From positions 14,547,655-14,611,654 of the forward strand of contig NC_090744.1 in the NCBI RefSeq assembly GCF_036898095.1: 64,000 nucleotides of DNA. Direction: 5' to 3'. This DNA is from Palaemon carinicauda (Eukaryota; Arthropoda; Malacostraca; Decapoda; Palaemonidae). The notes under the pieces are model-generated. The model searched no databases. It had not been told where the DNA came from and saw only the letters and a program-made list of their open reading frames with translations. Shown here one piece after another: positions 36,002 to 48,989 of this stretch. Each line of letters starts with the position of its first letter. Positions within the stretch are counted from its first letter, which is position 1. Made by a program: the position numbers and the translations under genes.

Positions 36002-37684
36002 TCAAGGGACATGGCGTCCATCACCTCTGCTTGAGGGTCCATATAAAGGGCTACGTAACGAGGTAGTTTCTTGTTGTCGCTCGTTGCGAAGGGGTCGATC
36101 TGCAGTTCCGGGACTTTTTTTGAGATGAAGGAGAATGAGACTGTGTCTAGGGACCATTCTGTCTCTATGGGCTTTCGTCTGGATAGAGCATCCGCCATCA
36201 CATTGCGGAACTCTTGTAGGTGAACTGCTGATAGGTGTCATCCCTTCCTCCTTGCCAGGTAGAAGATGATTAATATCACATGGTTGATGCGGGATGTTCT
36301 TGAGCCTTATTGATTTAAACACTTTACTATCACCTCGTTGTCCAGGACCAATCTGAAGTGGATTGATCTGCGAGGGGATAGTTTCTTCAACATCAGGAAA
36401 ACTGCCATAGCTTCCAAAATGTTGATATGAAAGGTTCTGAACTGGTGCGACCAATTCCCTTGCACTTTTTTGCCGTGAGAATGGCCTCCCCATCCTTCCA
36501 AGGAAGCATCTGTATCACCACTGATAGTTTTGGTGGATGCAGGGAATTGTTCGTGCTAGGCTCTTGGCTGTTGACCACGGCCTTCACTGCGTGCACAACA
36601 AAGTTGGGGTCAACCTTAGTTCATCTCTTCGAGTGTTTGATGCGTATTTAATCCAGACTCCTGACGCATCTTTTAGACTTGCTTTTAGCACCGGGTCTGT
36701 CACTGCTGAAAATTGGAGAGAGCCCAATACTCTTTCCTGTTGGCGTCTTGAGATCCTCTTGTGATGGATTAGTCTCCTCTTCTTGGATGGAATGGAGAGG
36801 TGATGTGACTTTAAGTCCCATTAGATTCCTAGCCACTGGAACTGTTGGGCTGGAGAGAGACGAGACTTCTTGCAATTGATCTTGAACCCTAGGTGTTCCA
36901 GGAACTGGATCACCTTGTTGGCTGCTTGCAGACAAGTAGTCTTGGATGCTGCCCATACCAGCCAATCGTCTAGATATGCTACCATTTGAATTCCTTCGGA
37001 GCGTAGCTGTTGGACGATTGTGTCTGCTAGCTTCGTGAATATCCTTGGGGTTGTGTTCAGTCCAAAGGGCATTGCTCTGAAGACAAACTGCTTCTTCTGT
37101 AGTTTGAATCCTAGGTAGGAGGAGAAAGGGCGACTCATTGGAAGATGCCAGTAAGCATCTGCTAGGTCTATTGAGACCGTGTACGCCTCTTTTGGCAGAA
37201 GGGTCCTTATGTGTTGCAAAGTAAGCATACGGAACTTGTTGTTCTCGATGAACTTGTTGAGTGGAGACAAGTCTAGAATGACTCTGAGTTTGTCTTAGTC
37301 TTTCTTGGGAACAAAAAACAGCCTTCCCTGGAACTTGATGGACTTCGCTTTCCTTATTACCCTTTTGTTCAAGAGTTCTGAGGTATATTCTTCTAACAAG
37401 GGGGTGGATTGTTGGAAGAATCCTGGAAAACGGGGTGGAGTTCTGCTCCATTTCCACCCAAGTCCATTCGTGATTAGGCTGTGGGCCCAGGGATCGAAGG
37501 TCCAGTGATCCCGAAAGTGATGCAGTCTGCTCCCTACCTGGTTCCCCTCATTGCTTGGGGGGGCCTGCGGATTTATTTCCGGGACCACGTCCTCCTCGGC
37601 CCAAAGAGGAGTTACCTCCGGGAGAACTTCTCTTAGGGCCTTTTCCTCTCTGACTGGGGTGAAAGGAAGTCGATTGCTTCTCAA
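35737..37684 (-). pseudogene. DIRS reverse transcriptase-RNase H, copy 2
   Basis: The first open frame (37,295-37,684) has FRDHWTFDPWAHSLITNGLG and ends at a TAA just before the conserved DLSPLN. The next (36,821-37,270) continues in the same frame with FIENNKFRML, VSIDLADAYWHLPM, FRAMPFGLNTTPRIFTKLAD and VAYLDDWLVWA. RNase H blocks TDASLEGWGGHS, ILEAMAVFL and VLDNEVIV lie near 36,300-36,520 with frame shifts, and ADALSRRKP follows near 36,180. Confidence 0.83.
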
Positions 37685-39494
37685 AGCTAGGGTTGAAAAC
37701 TGGCGACTGGGCTACCAGTTTTTTAGGGACCATATGGAAGGTGGTCTGAGGCATCGTGGTCAAAGTCACGGCAGGAAGTTGTGCAGGTCTGCGTGGTCTC
37801 CTTGCCTTTTTATTCTTGGGCTGGGGACCTCCGTCCAAGGAAGATATCCTCTTCGAGTTCATGCCCCACTTTTGGAGAAGGTTCCTGTTCTCCGTGGCAG
37901 TTCTGGATATGATCTCTTGGACCAGTTCCTGTGGGAAAAGGTCTTTATCCCAGATGCTCAAGATAATCAGCTACCTTGGTTGCTTTCTGATGGTTGGTGA
38001 GGCCAAAACGAACTCTCTACAGGCTCTCCTCGCTCTGAGGAAAGCATATAAGTCTTTCAAAAGGAGAGACTTAGCCAGGGAGATGAAAATTTCTGGGGCG
38101 TTATGTTGACCTACACTCATTTCCAGACAGTTCTGATGAGAAAGGGAGGCCGCAAGTCTCTCTTCCGACTCCTGCTCCTTCCTCAGAAGATGGTCTGGCA
38201 ACTTCAGAAGGTTCTCATTAAACTGTTGGCCTGCTATCTCTGGATCCAACTTAGAGATGGAGAAGGTTAGGTCGACATCCTTCCACTTCTCCTCGCAGGT
38301 AGGCAGTGCTAGAGAGAATGGTTTGCATTACTCTAGGGTTGGGCCGGGTTTGCCCTCGTCGACTGCCTTGATGGCAAAGTCTAGGGTTTTCTACGAAAAG
38401 GGGAAAGAGATGGAGGAAGGGGCAAGAAAGTTGGGATGTTTCTTGCTCAGTGCTGAGACTTTGGAGTTAGTGTACCTGACTCCCTTCAAGGCTTTCAGGA
38501 GGATGGCTTGTGCCTTGTCATGTTAAAAAACATTGACCTCTTTGGGTACTGTTTCCCCTCGGGCTGCATTTTCATCCCGCAGTCTCACGTAGTACTCTGG
38601 GTAGGCCGAAAAGGGATTAGTTTCGGAGCAGTGAGGGAGATCCAACACTCTAAGGGGCTTCTTAGCGGTGCCCTTGATGGATCCGGGGCGGTCCGTCCTC
38701 TCTTGCAACCGTATCTGCTGCTGCTTGAACAATTCCCGCATCGTCTCTCGTTCCTTTTGGAACAATTTCATCATCCGTTGAATCGATGTTAAAATCTCTT
38801 CATTTTTGTTGACCTGTGCAACTGGTTGTGGAGTTGGGGCCGAGGATGTTGACGGCATAGATTTGTATGCCGTCACAGCAAACCAAGGGTCTTCAGATGC
38901 CATTGATACGGATCCTTCTTCCTCCACTTGTGGAGGTTCCACGTTTTCTTCAGGGCCACCTTGCAGTAGGTCCTGTTCAGTGTCAGTGGACACTTCTGAC
39001 ATCCTCTCTTGGTGGATGTCCATGCCTTCCAGTGCCTTATTGATGTCTGAGTTGAGCTTCAGTTTTATGACCTGTTTCTAGGGCACCACCGCACTTGGCA
39101 GAGCCTTGGGGAACAATAGGCACCTTAGGGAGTCATTGGGTAGGTATGGTCCTGGAGAGTTCTTCTGGAACCCTCTTACCCATTTGCAAAGGGTGTCCCT
39201 CGCTGTATCCCTTGTCTCTATGGTGACTACAGGGCCATCTACGAAGCTGTTGGCCAGCAGGGTTGAGCAGGTGGGGCAACCCATCGGGTCACAATACCTC
39301 AGGATTCCTGACATGATGCAGCAGGGCGCATGAGTCCTGCATTTCGCGTGACCACAAAAGTCTTTACCTTTGTGGTTGCAGAACAATGCTGCGCACTTCT
39401 CCGTCGGCTCCTCCTGTAAAGGAAAAGGGGCAAAATGAGTATTGATACTTATTATATCAGTGATATAAAAACATACAATTCTTTTTATTAACAA
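37548..39494 (-). pseudogene. DIRS gag-like ORF, copy 2, frameshifted
   Basis: The segments 39,078-39,494, 38,523-39,023, 37,971-38,249 and 37,548-37,961 together parallel copy 1 gag. They include the Cys/His block FCGHAKCRTHAPC and CPTCSTLL, KWVRGFQKNSPGPYLP, and the C-terminal SIWDKDLFPQELVQEI. A ttcctttacag acceptor-like site precedes the Cys block (near 39,414-39,424), as in copy 1. Confidence 0.75.
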
Positions 39495-41230
39495 TAGTAA
39501 TCACTATTGTCTATGGTAGCTTAGGATAGTAAGCTTGAATAAAAGTAGAAAAGACACATATATGTGTTTTTTCTCCCAGGCCATAGCTGAGACCTCTGTC
39601 AGTGTTAATATTCAGTTTCCCTGATAGGGAGAATACAAGGTAGAAAAGCTCTAGGAACTAGAGTTAGAGTTAGTAAAAGTCTTATACTAACATTATCCAC
39701 TTGTAGTACATATTATTACCGATCAGGTATTTTAAGGCTCTGATGATCGAGGAAAACCATCTGGGTGTTGAGGTAGTACTCAACCTCAACATAGCATCGT
39801 GGTCCCAACTAATGTCTGCGATAGGAAACACATAGTGTGTTAGAAAACATACGTACTACTGTATAGTTGTATACAGTAGTTTTGCCGGTGTTAGGCAGGT
39901 ACCTGGTAGTACTAACTGATAGAGAGAGAAAAAGTGTTAAGGAAGGAGAGTTTCCTATGATTATGAATAAACATAACAGTTGGAAATGTAGGAGGACTAT
40001 CAGACTGCCTACTGTCTCCTTGCCAGAATGAAAGATCCAATGGAAGAGGAAAGAATCTGTCAGATTCTGGCTTCAACCCATTCACAAAAGACCTGTCGCC
40101 GGCTATGACGTCAACGATAAAGAATGTGGATGGCAGCTTAAGGGAGAGCTGAGGACTTCCCAAAGTATGTTAGGTTCCCACTGACAGCCGTCAGGAGTCG
40201 TCTTAATCTTCCCCCCAATTCCATTCACTTCCTGTGAAGGAAGGGAGTAAGGGGGAAGGAAGCAGAGACGGCTGAACTAACTGCTACCGGCAGGGTACCT
40301 GCCGGTAACGCAGACACCCTAGCAAGCCGGGATGACTGTCAGAATACCGGTGAAAGAATTTTGTGATGGCTATGACATCATTAAAGGACAGAAGGGAAAG
40401 GGTAGAGAGTCTTATAGTTCATTGATATCAGAGGTGGTGACAGGTATGCAGCCTTCCTCAAACAATAAACTTAGGGAGTATGGCTTCCTGTGCTGACAAC
40501 ATCGTCGGCGGTAAGACAAGGGCACCCTGAGTTAATCACTATTTAAATCAAAGCCGGAGGCCGCAAGAACTTTGTTCTACTCGACGGCGATGAAGAGAGA
40601 CAGTGGTTTCCGCCTATAACGGCGGCGACACTCGAGGAGGGAGGAAGGGTTTAGCGTCTTCTCTCTGAGAGAGAATGAATATCGTAATTTATCTATAGAT
40701 TCTAGAGAATGTAAATTCTCACAGGAATGGAGAAGGAACGATATGGTGAGGCTAAACATGGGGTATTACTTCACTGACGTATATATGAGCGAGAGTAACC
40801 TAGCTCTGGCAGGAGCCCCGGCAATGATAGTTGGTACCACTGGGGTTCCTGCCGCATACGATAAGTAAAGCCACATAATAGGAAGAGGAATAATATTCAT
40901 GTATGCAAAATCACCACTTTTATAATTTGCCTAACTAGCAAATATTATAGCTTAATACCAGGAAATGTCGCCCTACTGACTAAATAAAAGGTAATTGTAT
41001 CGGGCGACTGCAGTCGTAAAACAGCTGCCTCCAGTCTCGGCAACGCTCACCCAAACACACTTAAATTACTGAAATTTAACTGTGAAAAGGGAGACTAAAA
41101 TTATACACAGGAAAGAATTAATACTCAACTTTCCAGAAGATGAAGATGCTAGAGATTGCATGATGAATATTCCAAAACTTGTAAAAATACACCGGATAAC
41201 GGGGAGCACAACACGCTTAGAGAGCTACAA
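39495..41230 (-). promoter_or_regulatory. DIRS copy 2 5' UTR
   Basis: Non-coding, about 1.7 kb, richer in GC than the surroundings. It holds a perfect 23-bp palindrome at 40,285-40,307 (taccggcagg with its complement). The copy 1 5' region has its own GC palindromes. The promoter is presumed to lie here or in the terminal repeat. Confidence 0.5.
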
Positions 41231-41543
41231 GAAAAGGAATGGCATCGTGGTAGTAGTAGGGAAGGAGGTCCACCGTGTACCTCGAACGGCACCCCCTTCT
41301 TTTGCCACTCTTCCCCCTTACACCAAAGAGTTAAATCTATTCCGGGGGAAGATTGCTATGTGTCTTATCTAGAATACGTCCTCTGATATTATGCGATATC
41401 CTTTATTGGATACTCACACTAGGAGTTAGAATCCTGGAGACCTTTGGTTTAATTCTCGGGGAGTATCACTGTAGCAAATATCCCTTAGAAGGCTATCTAA
41501 AGGAACCCTTCCATCAGGATGACCTAGCCTGAGCCCAAAAAAC
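41231..41543 (-). repeat. Left inverted terminal repeat of DIRS copy 2
   Basis: On the minus strand it starts GTTTTTTGGGCTCAGG and runs about 300 bp inverted relative to 32,262-32,563. ORFs at 41,082-41,386 are shadows. Confidence 0.85.
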
Positions 41544-42240
41544 ATTATTATACTAATTGGAGTGTTATTTCCGTAGACTTTTCTTACTACAGATTCTTGA
41601 TGGTTAAGCAATTTTCAATGTACCCCTTTGTCAGAAAAAAAGGGGCTACAGCGAGGACAACAGGAATACAGCTGGACACAAATTCTTGTTCATATCCCTC
41701 TAACATTACTGGTAGGAGGGAGTTCAGGCTTTTCTCCAACATCTCAACTTACATGTTGGCAAAATAGAAGTGGAAGTTGGATTTCTTCCTCTCTGCTTAC
41801 AAGGCGGAAAAGGTGTACTGCATACGTGAAGATTGGAGTGTCGTCGGATCGGCAGGAGGGAACCTGACACCGAAGCGGGATGAAGGTCAGACCAAAGGTA
41901 CACTGTGACCTTAACACATTCTAGTTGGGGAAGGAAGAGAGCTTCTAAAGATAAGGATAAGAATAAGGATAGGGAAGTGGGGAATGTGGGTAGAGGAAGA
42001 GTACCCCGGGACACAATCCAGTTTATAACTCGGAGGCAGGAACTCGGGATGGGAAAGAATAAGGACAAGGAAGAATGGGAAGTAGAGGAGACGAATAAAA
42101 GAGAGGGGAGACCCTCGTGTGATGTTAGGTAATATTAGGAGCCACCTGAAAGTGCAGGCGACTGAGATTGAAAAAAAGAAAAGACAGGCAGAGAGTGGAA
42201 GGATTTTTAGTTCTCGCAAGGTCTAGCCCTGTTGAAAGGA
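41544..42240. other. No recognisable gene
   Basis: Spacer between DIRS copy 2 and the Jockey-group element. Purine-rich tracts produce small ORFs with no family match. Part may be the 3' UTR of the Jockey-group element. Confidence 0.45.
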
Positions 42241-42559
42241 TTATGCCAGTCTGGACACTATTTGATGGTTAATAAAATTATGAGGTTTGAAAAGTTATGA
42301 TGTTTTTGATAAAATAATAATTTAATTGTTGATTTAAATATATTTATTTTTTCTTTATTTTTAATCAGATGTTATATATCTGGGCCTAGGAGGATCACAA
42401 TAGACTTTAGGCTCTAATCTCCTCCACCAATTATGATCACTATTATGTTCAATAGTGAGATTTCTTGTGAAAGTGCATAAGTTGTCATCGTCAATAGCTA
42501 GTTTATCCCAGGTATTCTGACCAGCCTGTGGAACCTGACATTTAGAGGCTCCAACTTAG

Positions 42560-44326
42560 AATGCTGATGCAATTCTTGAATTTAATTGCAATAGGGAGGC
42601 CCCTCTTAGTAAGCTCGCCTCAAAACCTTGTTTTGAATTGCCTGCATTTTACTTAATGATGATTTGCTGAGTGCTCCCAATATTATTGCTGGATATTCTA
42701 TCTGTGGTCTTACTAATGGTCTATATAATCTAAATGGTTTTTTTTATAGATACTGATACCTTTTTAATCTATTGAGAGTCAACCTGGTAGTATTTATTCT
42801 CGCCTCAGCATGAGGAAGGATGCCAGATTTTTTAATGCTACACACAAGTATTAGTACCTTCTGTTTAAATGGAATTCTAACGTTATCTAATTTAATTTCT
42901 GCGGGATTGCGAGATGAAATTGAGAGAAGCTTAAATTTATTCCAATGTGTGGTTATTTTCCATTTGTTTTTACAGTTACTAATTTTTTGTATTTCCCGGA
43001 CAGTCTTTCTCTGTGACTTTGGTTTATTTTTATTAGGGTAAGTTATTTCTTTGAGTGATCGTCTACAAGCATGATTTGCAGGCAACTTTGTATAGGAGGA
43101 GGGGTATCTTTGAAATAAAGGTTATAGAGTGAAGGAGAATGAACACTACCCCTGAGGAACTCTTGACAGTAACTGAAACTCTGGTCCTATATATTCTTTT
43201 ATTTTAATCATGGCCACTCGGGTGTCTAGAAAGTTGCACAAAACCTCGTTGCTAGATCTGGTAATTGAGCTTCCAACAACTTGTATTTAAAACCTTCGGA
43301 TGACATCTCTAGAGATTAAGCTACAACCACATCTAAGACTTTTGTTGACTTCAATGAACTCATATAGCCTGGCTATGCAAGCTGATTCCCTTTGCTCTAG
43401 GTAAAACCATATTGATTACTGTTTGTATGCAAATTGTCGGATATGGGTCTGTAGTTAGAGATTGAGGTGAGATCTTTACCCTTTTTCAGCACAAAAGGAA
43501 GTAATTCTCTCTTAAAAAAAAAAAAAAAAAAATCCGGCCGGTAACCCATACTCATAGTTTTAGTGAAGATGTTTGTAAGAAAGGTGAGCATTGAGATTGG
43601 CAGATTCTTAATGATAATTTTGTTGACTTTAGAGTGGCCTGAAGCTTTGTTTTTTAAAACTTTTGATTACTTTGATGATATCTTGGAACTATGTTGGTTT
43701 GAGAAATGAGTCTTCTTAGTCAGGCCTCCCAAGGTCTACTATAGCATAAGGTATTATAAGATCAGCATATTCACGGATTGTGTCAGTGACATGTTGCTCA
43801 TTTTGTTGGTCAAACCTTAGATTCTCTTTTGGATTTATTATAAAGATATGAGACCAGAAGTATCTGAAAATGACCTCCTGATCTTATGGTGAATAGATTT
43901 TTGTTATGAAGGATGTAGGCTATAGGTTGAGAAGCTGAACCTTAAAGATTTCTGCTCATTCTCCTAAGTTTTCTTGGGTCTTTAAAGAAGTCTTCAAATT
44001 TATTCAGAAGAGTATCCTAGGTTGAGTTAATAAGTTCAATGGATTCTCTTTTCATTCGTTCTTGTATATTGTGAATGGATTAAAAAAAAAAGTTGATTTG
44101 TTGGACCTCTGATATTAATTAAATCTAGGGCTTTATTATAACGATTCTGTAGCAGTTTCAGATAATCTGATTCTTTAGAGTAAGGTAGGATCCAGTGGGT
44201 TTTGAGGGGGATAAGGAGTTCTGAGGCTTCTTTGATATTCCCATACCAAAAAGTTATATTTCCATCTTTATAGGATTTATCTTTTAAGATTGTATTAGTT
44301 TCATCGTAATTAGAGAGAGTCGTCAA
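42560..44326 (-). pseudogene. Jockey-group reverse transcriptase
   Basis: Fragments in order: the linker (44,036-44,326), SNYRPIS near 43,440, a QYGFT block, then VPQGSVHSPSLYNLYFKD near 43,150-43,200. A degenerate catalytic box LVDDHS stands where YADD is expected. The C-terminal ISNCKNKWKITTHWNKFKLL and GILPHAEARINTTRLTLNRL follow (42,744-43,000). The poly-A/T run near 43,515-43,532 interrupts the frame. Confidence 0.72.
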
Positions 44327-44479
44327 GTGTGTCCTTAAAACGTTCCCAGTTGGTATTGCTGATATCGAGTGTTGGAGTAGTGACTAGCAATATGGGTCTC
44401 ACAGTAAGTTTTACAATAACAGGGAGATGATCTGGTGTGGTTAAAGGGCCTTGAGTGATTGAATAATTGAAAATATGAA

Positions 44480-44919
44480 GTCTATTAGAGAGAAGAATAT
44501 CAGGCCTACTAGAGGCTCTTCTGTTAAGATATGTATCAAAATCAGGACCTAGAAACCTAATGACGTTCCTACTTATTAGACCGTGAATTAGTGTGCCTAT
44601 AGGGTTTGTTTTATTATGGCTAAATGGCCGTATGAGCTACGTTAAGATCAGCTAGAAGATAGACGGGGATATTGCATCTCATTAATGAGATTATATACTG
44701 TTGTGGGAAAACTGGGTTTCCTGGGTGTAGGTAAGTTGTTGTAAATGTTACTGGTCCCCTTAATTCAATTGCAATCAACTCATTATTAAAACCATCTATT
44801 ATTTTAACTGAAATATCCTGTCTAACTGCTATTGCTGTTCCGGCATTTTGCTCCCCAGAGGTGTTACACTGGAAAATATTATAGTTCCAGATCTTGATAT
44901 GGGAGGAATTAGGAATCAC
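44480..44919 (-). pseudogene. Jockey-group endonuclease domain
   Basis: ORF 44,620-44,919 reads IKIWNYNIFQCN, NAGTAIAVRQDI, ELIAIELRGPVTFTTTYLHP and YLLADLNVAH. The last corresponds to the GDFNAH block of APE endonucleases with Gly changed to Ala and Phe to Leu, consistent with decay. Confidence 0.72.
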
Positions 44920-45297
44920 TGCTGAGTTCAGAAGTATGAGGTGAGGGGAGAGAGAGGAGTGAATATCATTAAGTTCCTTACTTCTGAGGAATGTCCACTT
45001 TAAACGATGTGCTGAATTACTGTGAGAGTGTTCATTATGGTAAAAAAATTCTGATTTTAGCCTCTTAAATTTCTCAGCATTGATCTGAGCAATCTTAGAA
45101 CTGTATTTATCAAGTTCTATTGAGCCACCATTTATTAATTGAATGACTGTATTATTATCAAATCTCCCTGTGAAGATATATCTAATTGTTTTGTTTTCGA
45201 AAATAATCTTGATGGTATCGTGAGTTGCGTATTTGGGGGGTTTGCTGAACTGTTTTAAGTGTTTAGTCTTAATCCAGTTTTTGGTTTACTTGATTGT

Positions 45298-46080
45298 TTA
45301 AGAGGGGAAGGGTAGGGAGAGCAGTGGCTCTTTGCAGATCAATGTCTGCAGAAACAGATGTAGAGGTTGAAGGTTGTGGTTGTTTTTTGGGAGAATCCTT
45401 TTCCTATTAATCTCTTCTGTGTTCATATCCTCATCAATTGTCAGTTTGTTGAGAGCTGTTGTCATTACGTTATCAGTTTTTAGCATTGCCAACACTGTTT
45501 TGGCCAAATTAATGGTTTCTGTGGCGATTTTAACTAGAGGAAGGCCATTTGCTTTGTAGAAAGCATCGACCATAGACTACGAAGTGCCTGGTTCAACTGC
45601 TTCATTAAGATTGGCCATGATTATTGCGGTATTCATTACTGTTTGTTGTTGGAGAGTAATGCTGTTGAAGTTAGGTTATGCAGAGGCGTTTGATGTGTTA
45701 GCGACTGAGACTTCAACAAAAGACTTGTTAGGCACAGTGAGGAATTGTTGGTTCCTAAGAGTCTTTGCCTGATCCTTGACCATTGTTTTCCTTGTTGGGC
45801 ATCTTGCTGCCATAGTTGGATGATCACCACTGCATGTGATGCACTTGTGATTATTTTCCTTGGTGCAGTCGGTCCAATATTGGTCCTCAGAGGCACATAT
45901 TGTACAAATTTTGTAAGTGGATGGTTTTGCACAGTCCTTTTTTGTACAATCATATTTGTAGTATTCATGCATTAAGATAGAGACATAAACTTCTTGAGTT
46001 AGGTATTTAGGGAGGAAGGTTTGGCCTGATATGAGAAGTGCATTGGTAAGGCCGTCTCTTACCATTTGAACTGTTTCCAT
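45298..46080 (-). pseudogene. Jockey-group ORF1 (gag-like, zinc knuckles)
   Basis: ORF 45,676-46,080 has CTICASEDQYWTDCTKEN followed by CITCSGDHPTMAARC, two knuckle-like motifs of the retrotransposon nucleic-acid chaperone type. A further ORF (45,298-45,573) may be the C-terminal part after a frameshift. ORF1 proteins coat the element RNA. Confidence 0.72.
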
Positions 46081-46600
46081 TTGAAACTTAGAAATGGATT
46101 TCGTTGATGGCCGTTTGATTAGTTACTTTAACCCTATTTTGCTGTTCAGTTTCATGCTTTATTACCTCTTCTGATTGATTATAAATTACACTGTCTGCCT
46201 GGGTTATAACCAAGGTCCGTAAGGCATTCAGATGGGGGAAGGGGTATTCTAGGACTTAAAAGTATTTTTTAAGGAATGCTTCCTTAGTTTTGGGGAGGAT
46301 GATCTTCTCAATTGTTTCTTCATCTGCTACAGCTAAATAGCAGTTATTGGACTTTGTTAATTTGTGTATGAAGCACGAGTTTTCCTGTAGGATACTCCAT
46401 ACTGTCTGTCAATGAAAATCACTATTATATCCATGACTAGTGTTTCTGATCTTCACTTTCCCCATTTTTTCGAAGGAGAGATAGATCTGAATGTTTAAGG
46501 AATTTTATTTACACTTTGCGAATATTTATGAAAAATGTCTGCAGTAGTTGCACAGCGTATTTGAAAAATTCTCAGGGAAATAACGCAACGGGAATCCCCT

Positions 46601-46860
46601 GCCCTTTTGAGAAAAATATCTGTTTTTCTCAAATAACTGTAATGGAGTGATGGCAGATTATTTTTGAAGGGGGCGGGGATGGTTAACTGGAGAGCATATT
46701 ACTTTTTAACAAAACTTAAAAAAAAATCTCAAGTATTTCAGTTATTAAGGGCATTAAAACAAAAACAAACTGATGGAGTAATATTAGATAAGAATAAAAG
46801 AAGTTAGTCACTTTATGGGATACAGTGACTTATGCCTAAGCCCTATACTATGTAGACACT
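46601..46860. other. Spacer upstream of the Jockey-group ORF1
   Basis: No ORF; presumably 5' UTR or unique DNA. Confidence 0.4.
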
Positions 46861-47345
46861 ACTGACGGAGTAGAAGTCTAAACGGTGCAGCACTTTCAGT
46901 GCCCCCAGAGAGTTTTAAGACCACAATGGCAACTCCGGGTGTTAGTAGATGAAGAGTTATGAGGAGAGAGACAGAGTAGTACTTGGAGGTATAGGGAGGG
47001 GGGGTTGGGTGGGGGAGGGAAGCGGAGAATAAGGATAAAGGAATGGGTTGGGTGGACGGCCAAGAGGAAAGTGGCCACTGAACAATTAAATAGCAGTAAG
47101 AAGAATTGCTTGGTAATCTCAGTGTTGTTAGGTGTATGAGGACAGAGGAGAATATGTAAAGAATAGGCCAGACTATTCGGTGTGTGAGTGTATAGGCAAA
47201 GGGAACATGAACCATAACCAGAGAGAAGAATCCAATGTAGTACTGTCTGGCCGGTCAAAAGACCCCATAACTCTCTAGTGGTAGTATCTCAACAGATGGC
47301 TGGTGCCCTGGCCAACCTACTGCCTAGGGCGTCCAGAAGCCGAAT
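46861..47345 (-). mobile_element. Non-LTR 5' UTR module (repeat shared with window start)
   Basis: On the minus strand the outer part (47,345 to about 47,050) matches the 5' UTR at the window start (atacacctaacaacactgag) and, further out, the fragment at 61,925-62,015 (gttgagatactac, ggccagac). After CTCTTGG it diverges. It may be the 5' UTR of the Jockey-group element below it, or a separate insertion. The ORFs at 46,859-47,258 are not credible genes. Confidence 0.55.
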
Positions 47346-47755
47346 GCTGATGAAGGAATGAATGTGAATGAGAGAGCTTCTGCTTTGTTTGCTGCTCTCT
47401 ATATACCCAACTCTGTAGGTGTGGTCGCGTCATCCAACAAAATGGTCGTTCTTTTGTGATTGTAAATCACCTGCTTTAGGGCGGCTATTAGTCATATTAT
47501 AGGTAGGCGTCTTCCCCGAGAAAGGCCAGCTATTATGACTGAAAAAATGTAAACCTCATTTAGTTTAATCAACACGGCTACCCACAGCTCGTTCACACTT
47601 TTCCCTCTCATTAAAACTTTTTTTATCTTTACAATAGCAACCCCATTCCTTTGTCTCTCTATCTCTTTATTGATTGATAAAACTTACGAACAAATTAATC
47701 ACGTAAATTTACTGACTCATTCATTATGATTATACATTAAATAACTAATTTCCTG
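47346..47755. other. No gene seen
   Basis: Spacer before the microsatellite; nothing recognised. Confidence 0.5.
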
Positions 47756-47972
<217 letters not shown>

Positions 47973-48715
47973 AAAGAACTAATATTTGTTAATATCGAAT
48001 TCAGTGTGCCTCGGATTCGGTTCAAAATCATCTTTAAGCTATTTAATTTTGATTCTTTCTAGCTTTATGGAAGATGCTTATAGTGTCACAGACACTAAGA
48101 TAAATTTCCCCAATGCTTTACAGAAAGACAGAACCATAGAGTCATTGCAAAACTGCTTGTACTAATGACCAGGTAGTATTCATCGCGAGACAATATTAGA
48201 TATTATTGAGGTTGGGGAGACGGTTCCAAATCCCCAAATAAAACTGCATTTCACTTCATGTACTGACTACCTTAGATTACCCACGGCAACTTGAACGTTG
48301 CATGCAAATATTAAAACCCAAATGACAGAAAATTAATAAATGGTATAACCTAACGTGGAAAATAAGAGCAACAAGGAAAAGCAAACGATGCTGACGATAA
48401 TGCAGAAAATAAATACAATTATTACACGTTACCTGCAGTTATTCATTCAATCCTTTTTGCAACAAAACGAGAGAGATAGATAAGAATATTTCTCCAGTCA
48501 TAAAGTTTGCTGACTGGGCATTCAGGTCAATCAGATATTCATTCCACTTTGGGTAATCAAAATTTTTCTGGCTACCATTAACTTTATGGCAAATTTTCAC
48601 AGAGTAGAAACGACATGGCATAACAATATGTGTTTTGATTATCATTACTGGCCCTTGTTTATTACAAAATGAATCTTTGGTCACTGAAAAGTGAAGAAAT
48701 ATCTGTATGCATCAA
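47973..48715. other. No gene seen
   Basis: AT-rich. The 81-codon minus ORF at 48,439-48,684 has no recognised domain. Confidence 0.5.
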
Positions 48716-48838
<123 letters not shown>

Positions 48839-48989
48839 CAGCTGTTACTATTCCATTGCAAAACAAAGGCCTCGGACATATCCTACCGCTTGGTCTTCCT
48901 ACGACATCTCATACCCGCAAATTTTCTTAGTTCATCAATCCATCGTCTTCTCTTCATTGTTCTGCTTCATTGTTGTACTTCCTATGTTC

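Larger units (their letters stand above)
32215..41543 (-). mobile_element. DIRS1-like tyrosine-recombinase retrotransposon, copy 2, both ends present
   Basis: Read on the minus strand: left terminal repeat (41,543-41,231), 5' UTR, gag, RT-RNase H, recombinase, a nested non-LTR insertion (34,886-33,400), 3' UTR, internal complementary region (32,714-32,621) and right terminal repeat (to 32,215). Both termini show GTT, as does the junction inside the complementary region. The span is 9.3 kb including about 1.5 kb of nested DNA. The genes are frameshifted. Confidence 0.88.
42241..46600 (-). mobile_element. Decayed Jockey-group non-LTR retrotransposon
   Basis: Two coding regions in the usual order on the minus strand: an ORF1 with CCHC zinc knuckles (45.3-46.1 kb), then endonuclease and reverse transcriptase (44.9-42.6 kb). 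All are broken by stops and indels. A 3' tail was not recognised. The 5' UTR may be the segment at 46.9-47.3 kb. Confidence 0.75.

Noticed and set aside
41628..42219. ORFs in the purine-rich spacer next to DIRS copy 2
   Set aside because: Composition-driven (Lys/Glu/Arg on one strand, Ser/Leu/Phe on the other); no conserved block.
46859..47258. Two overlapping minus-strand ORFs of about 120 codons
   Set aside because: Low-complexity, Ser/Pro/Leu-rich translation inside a 5' UTR-like repeat; no family match.
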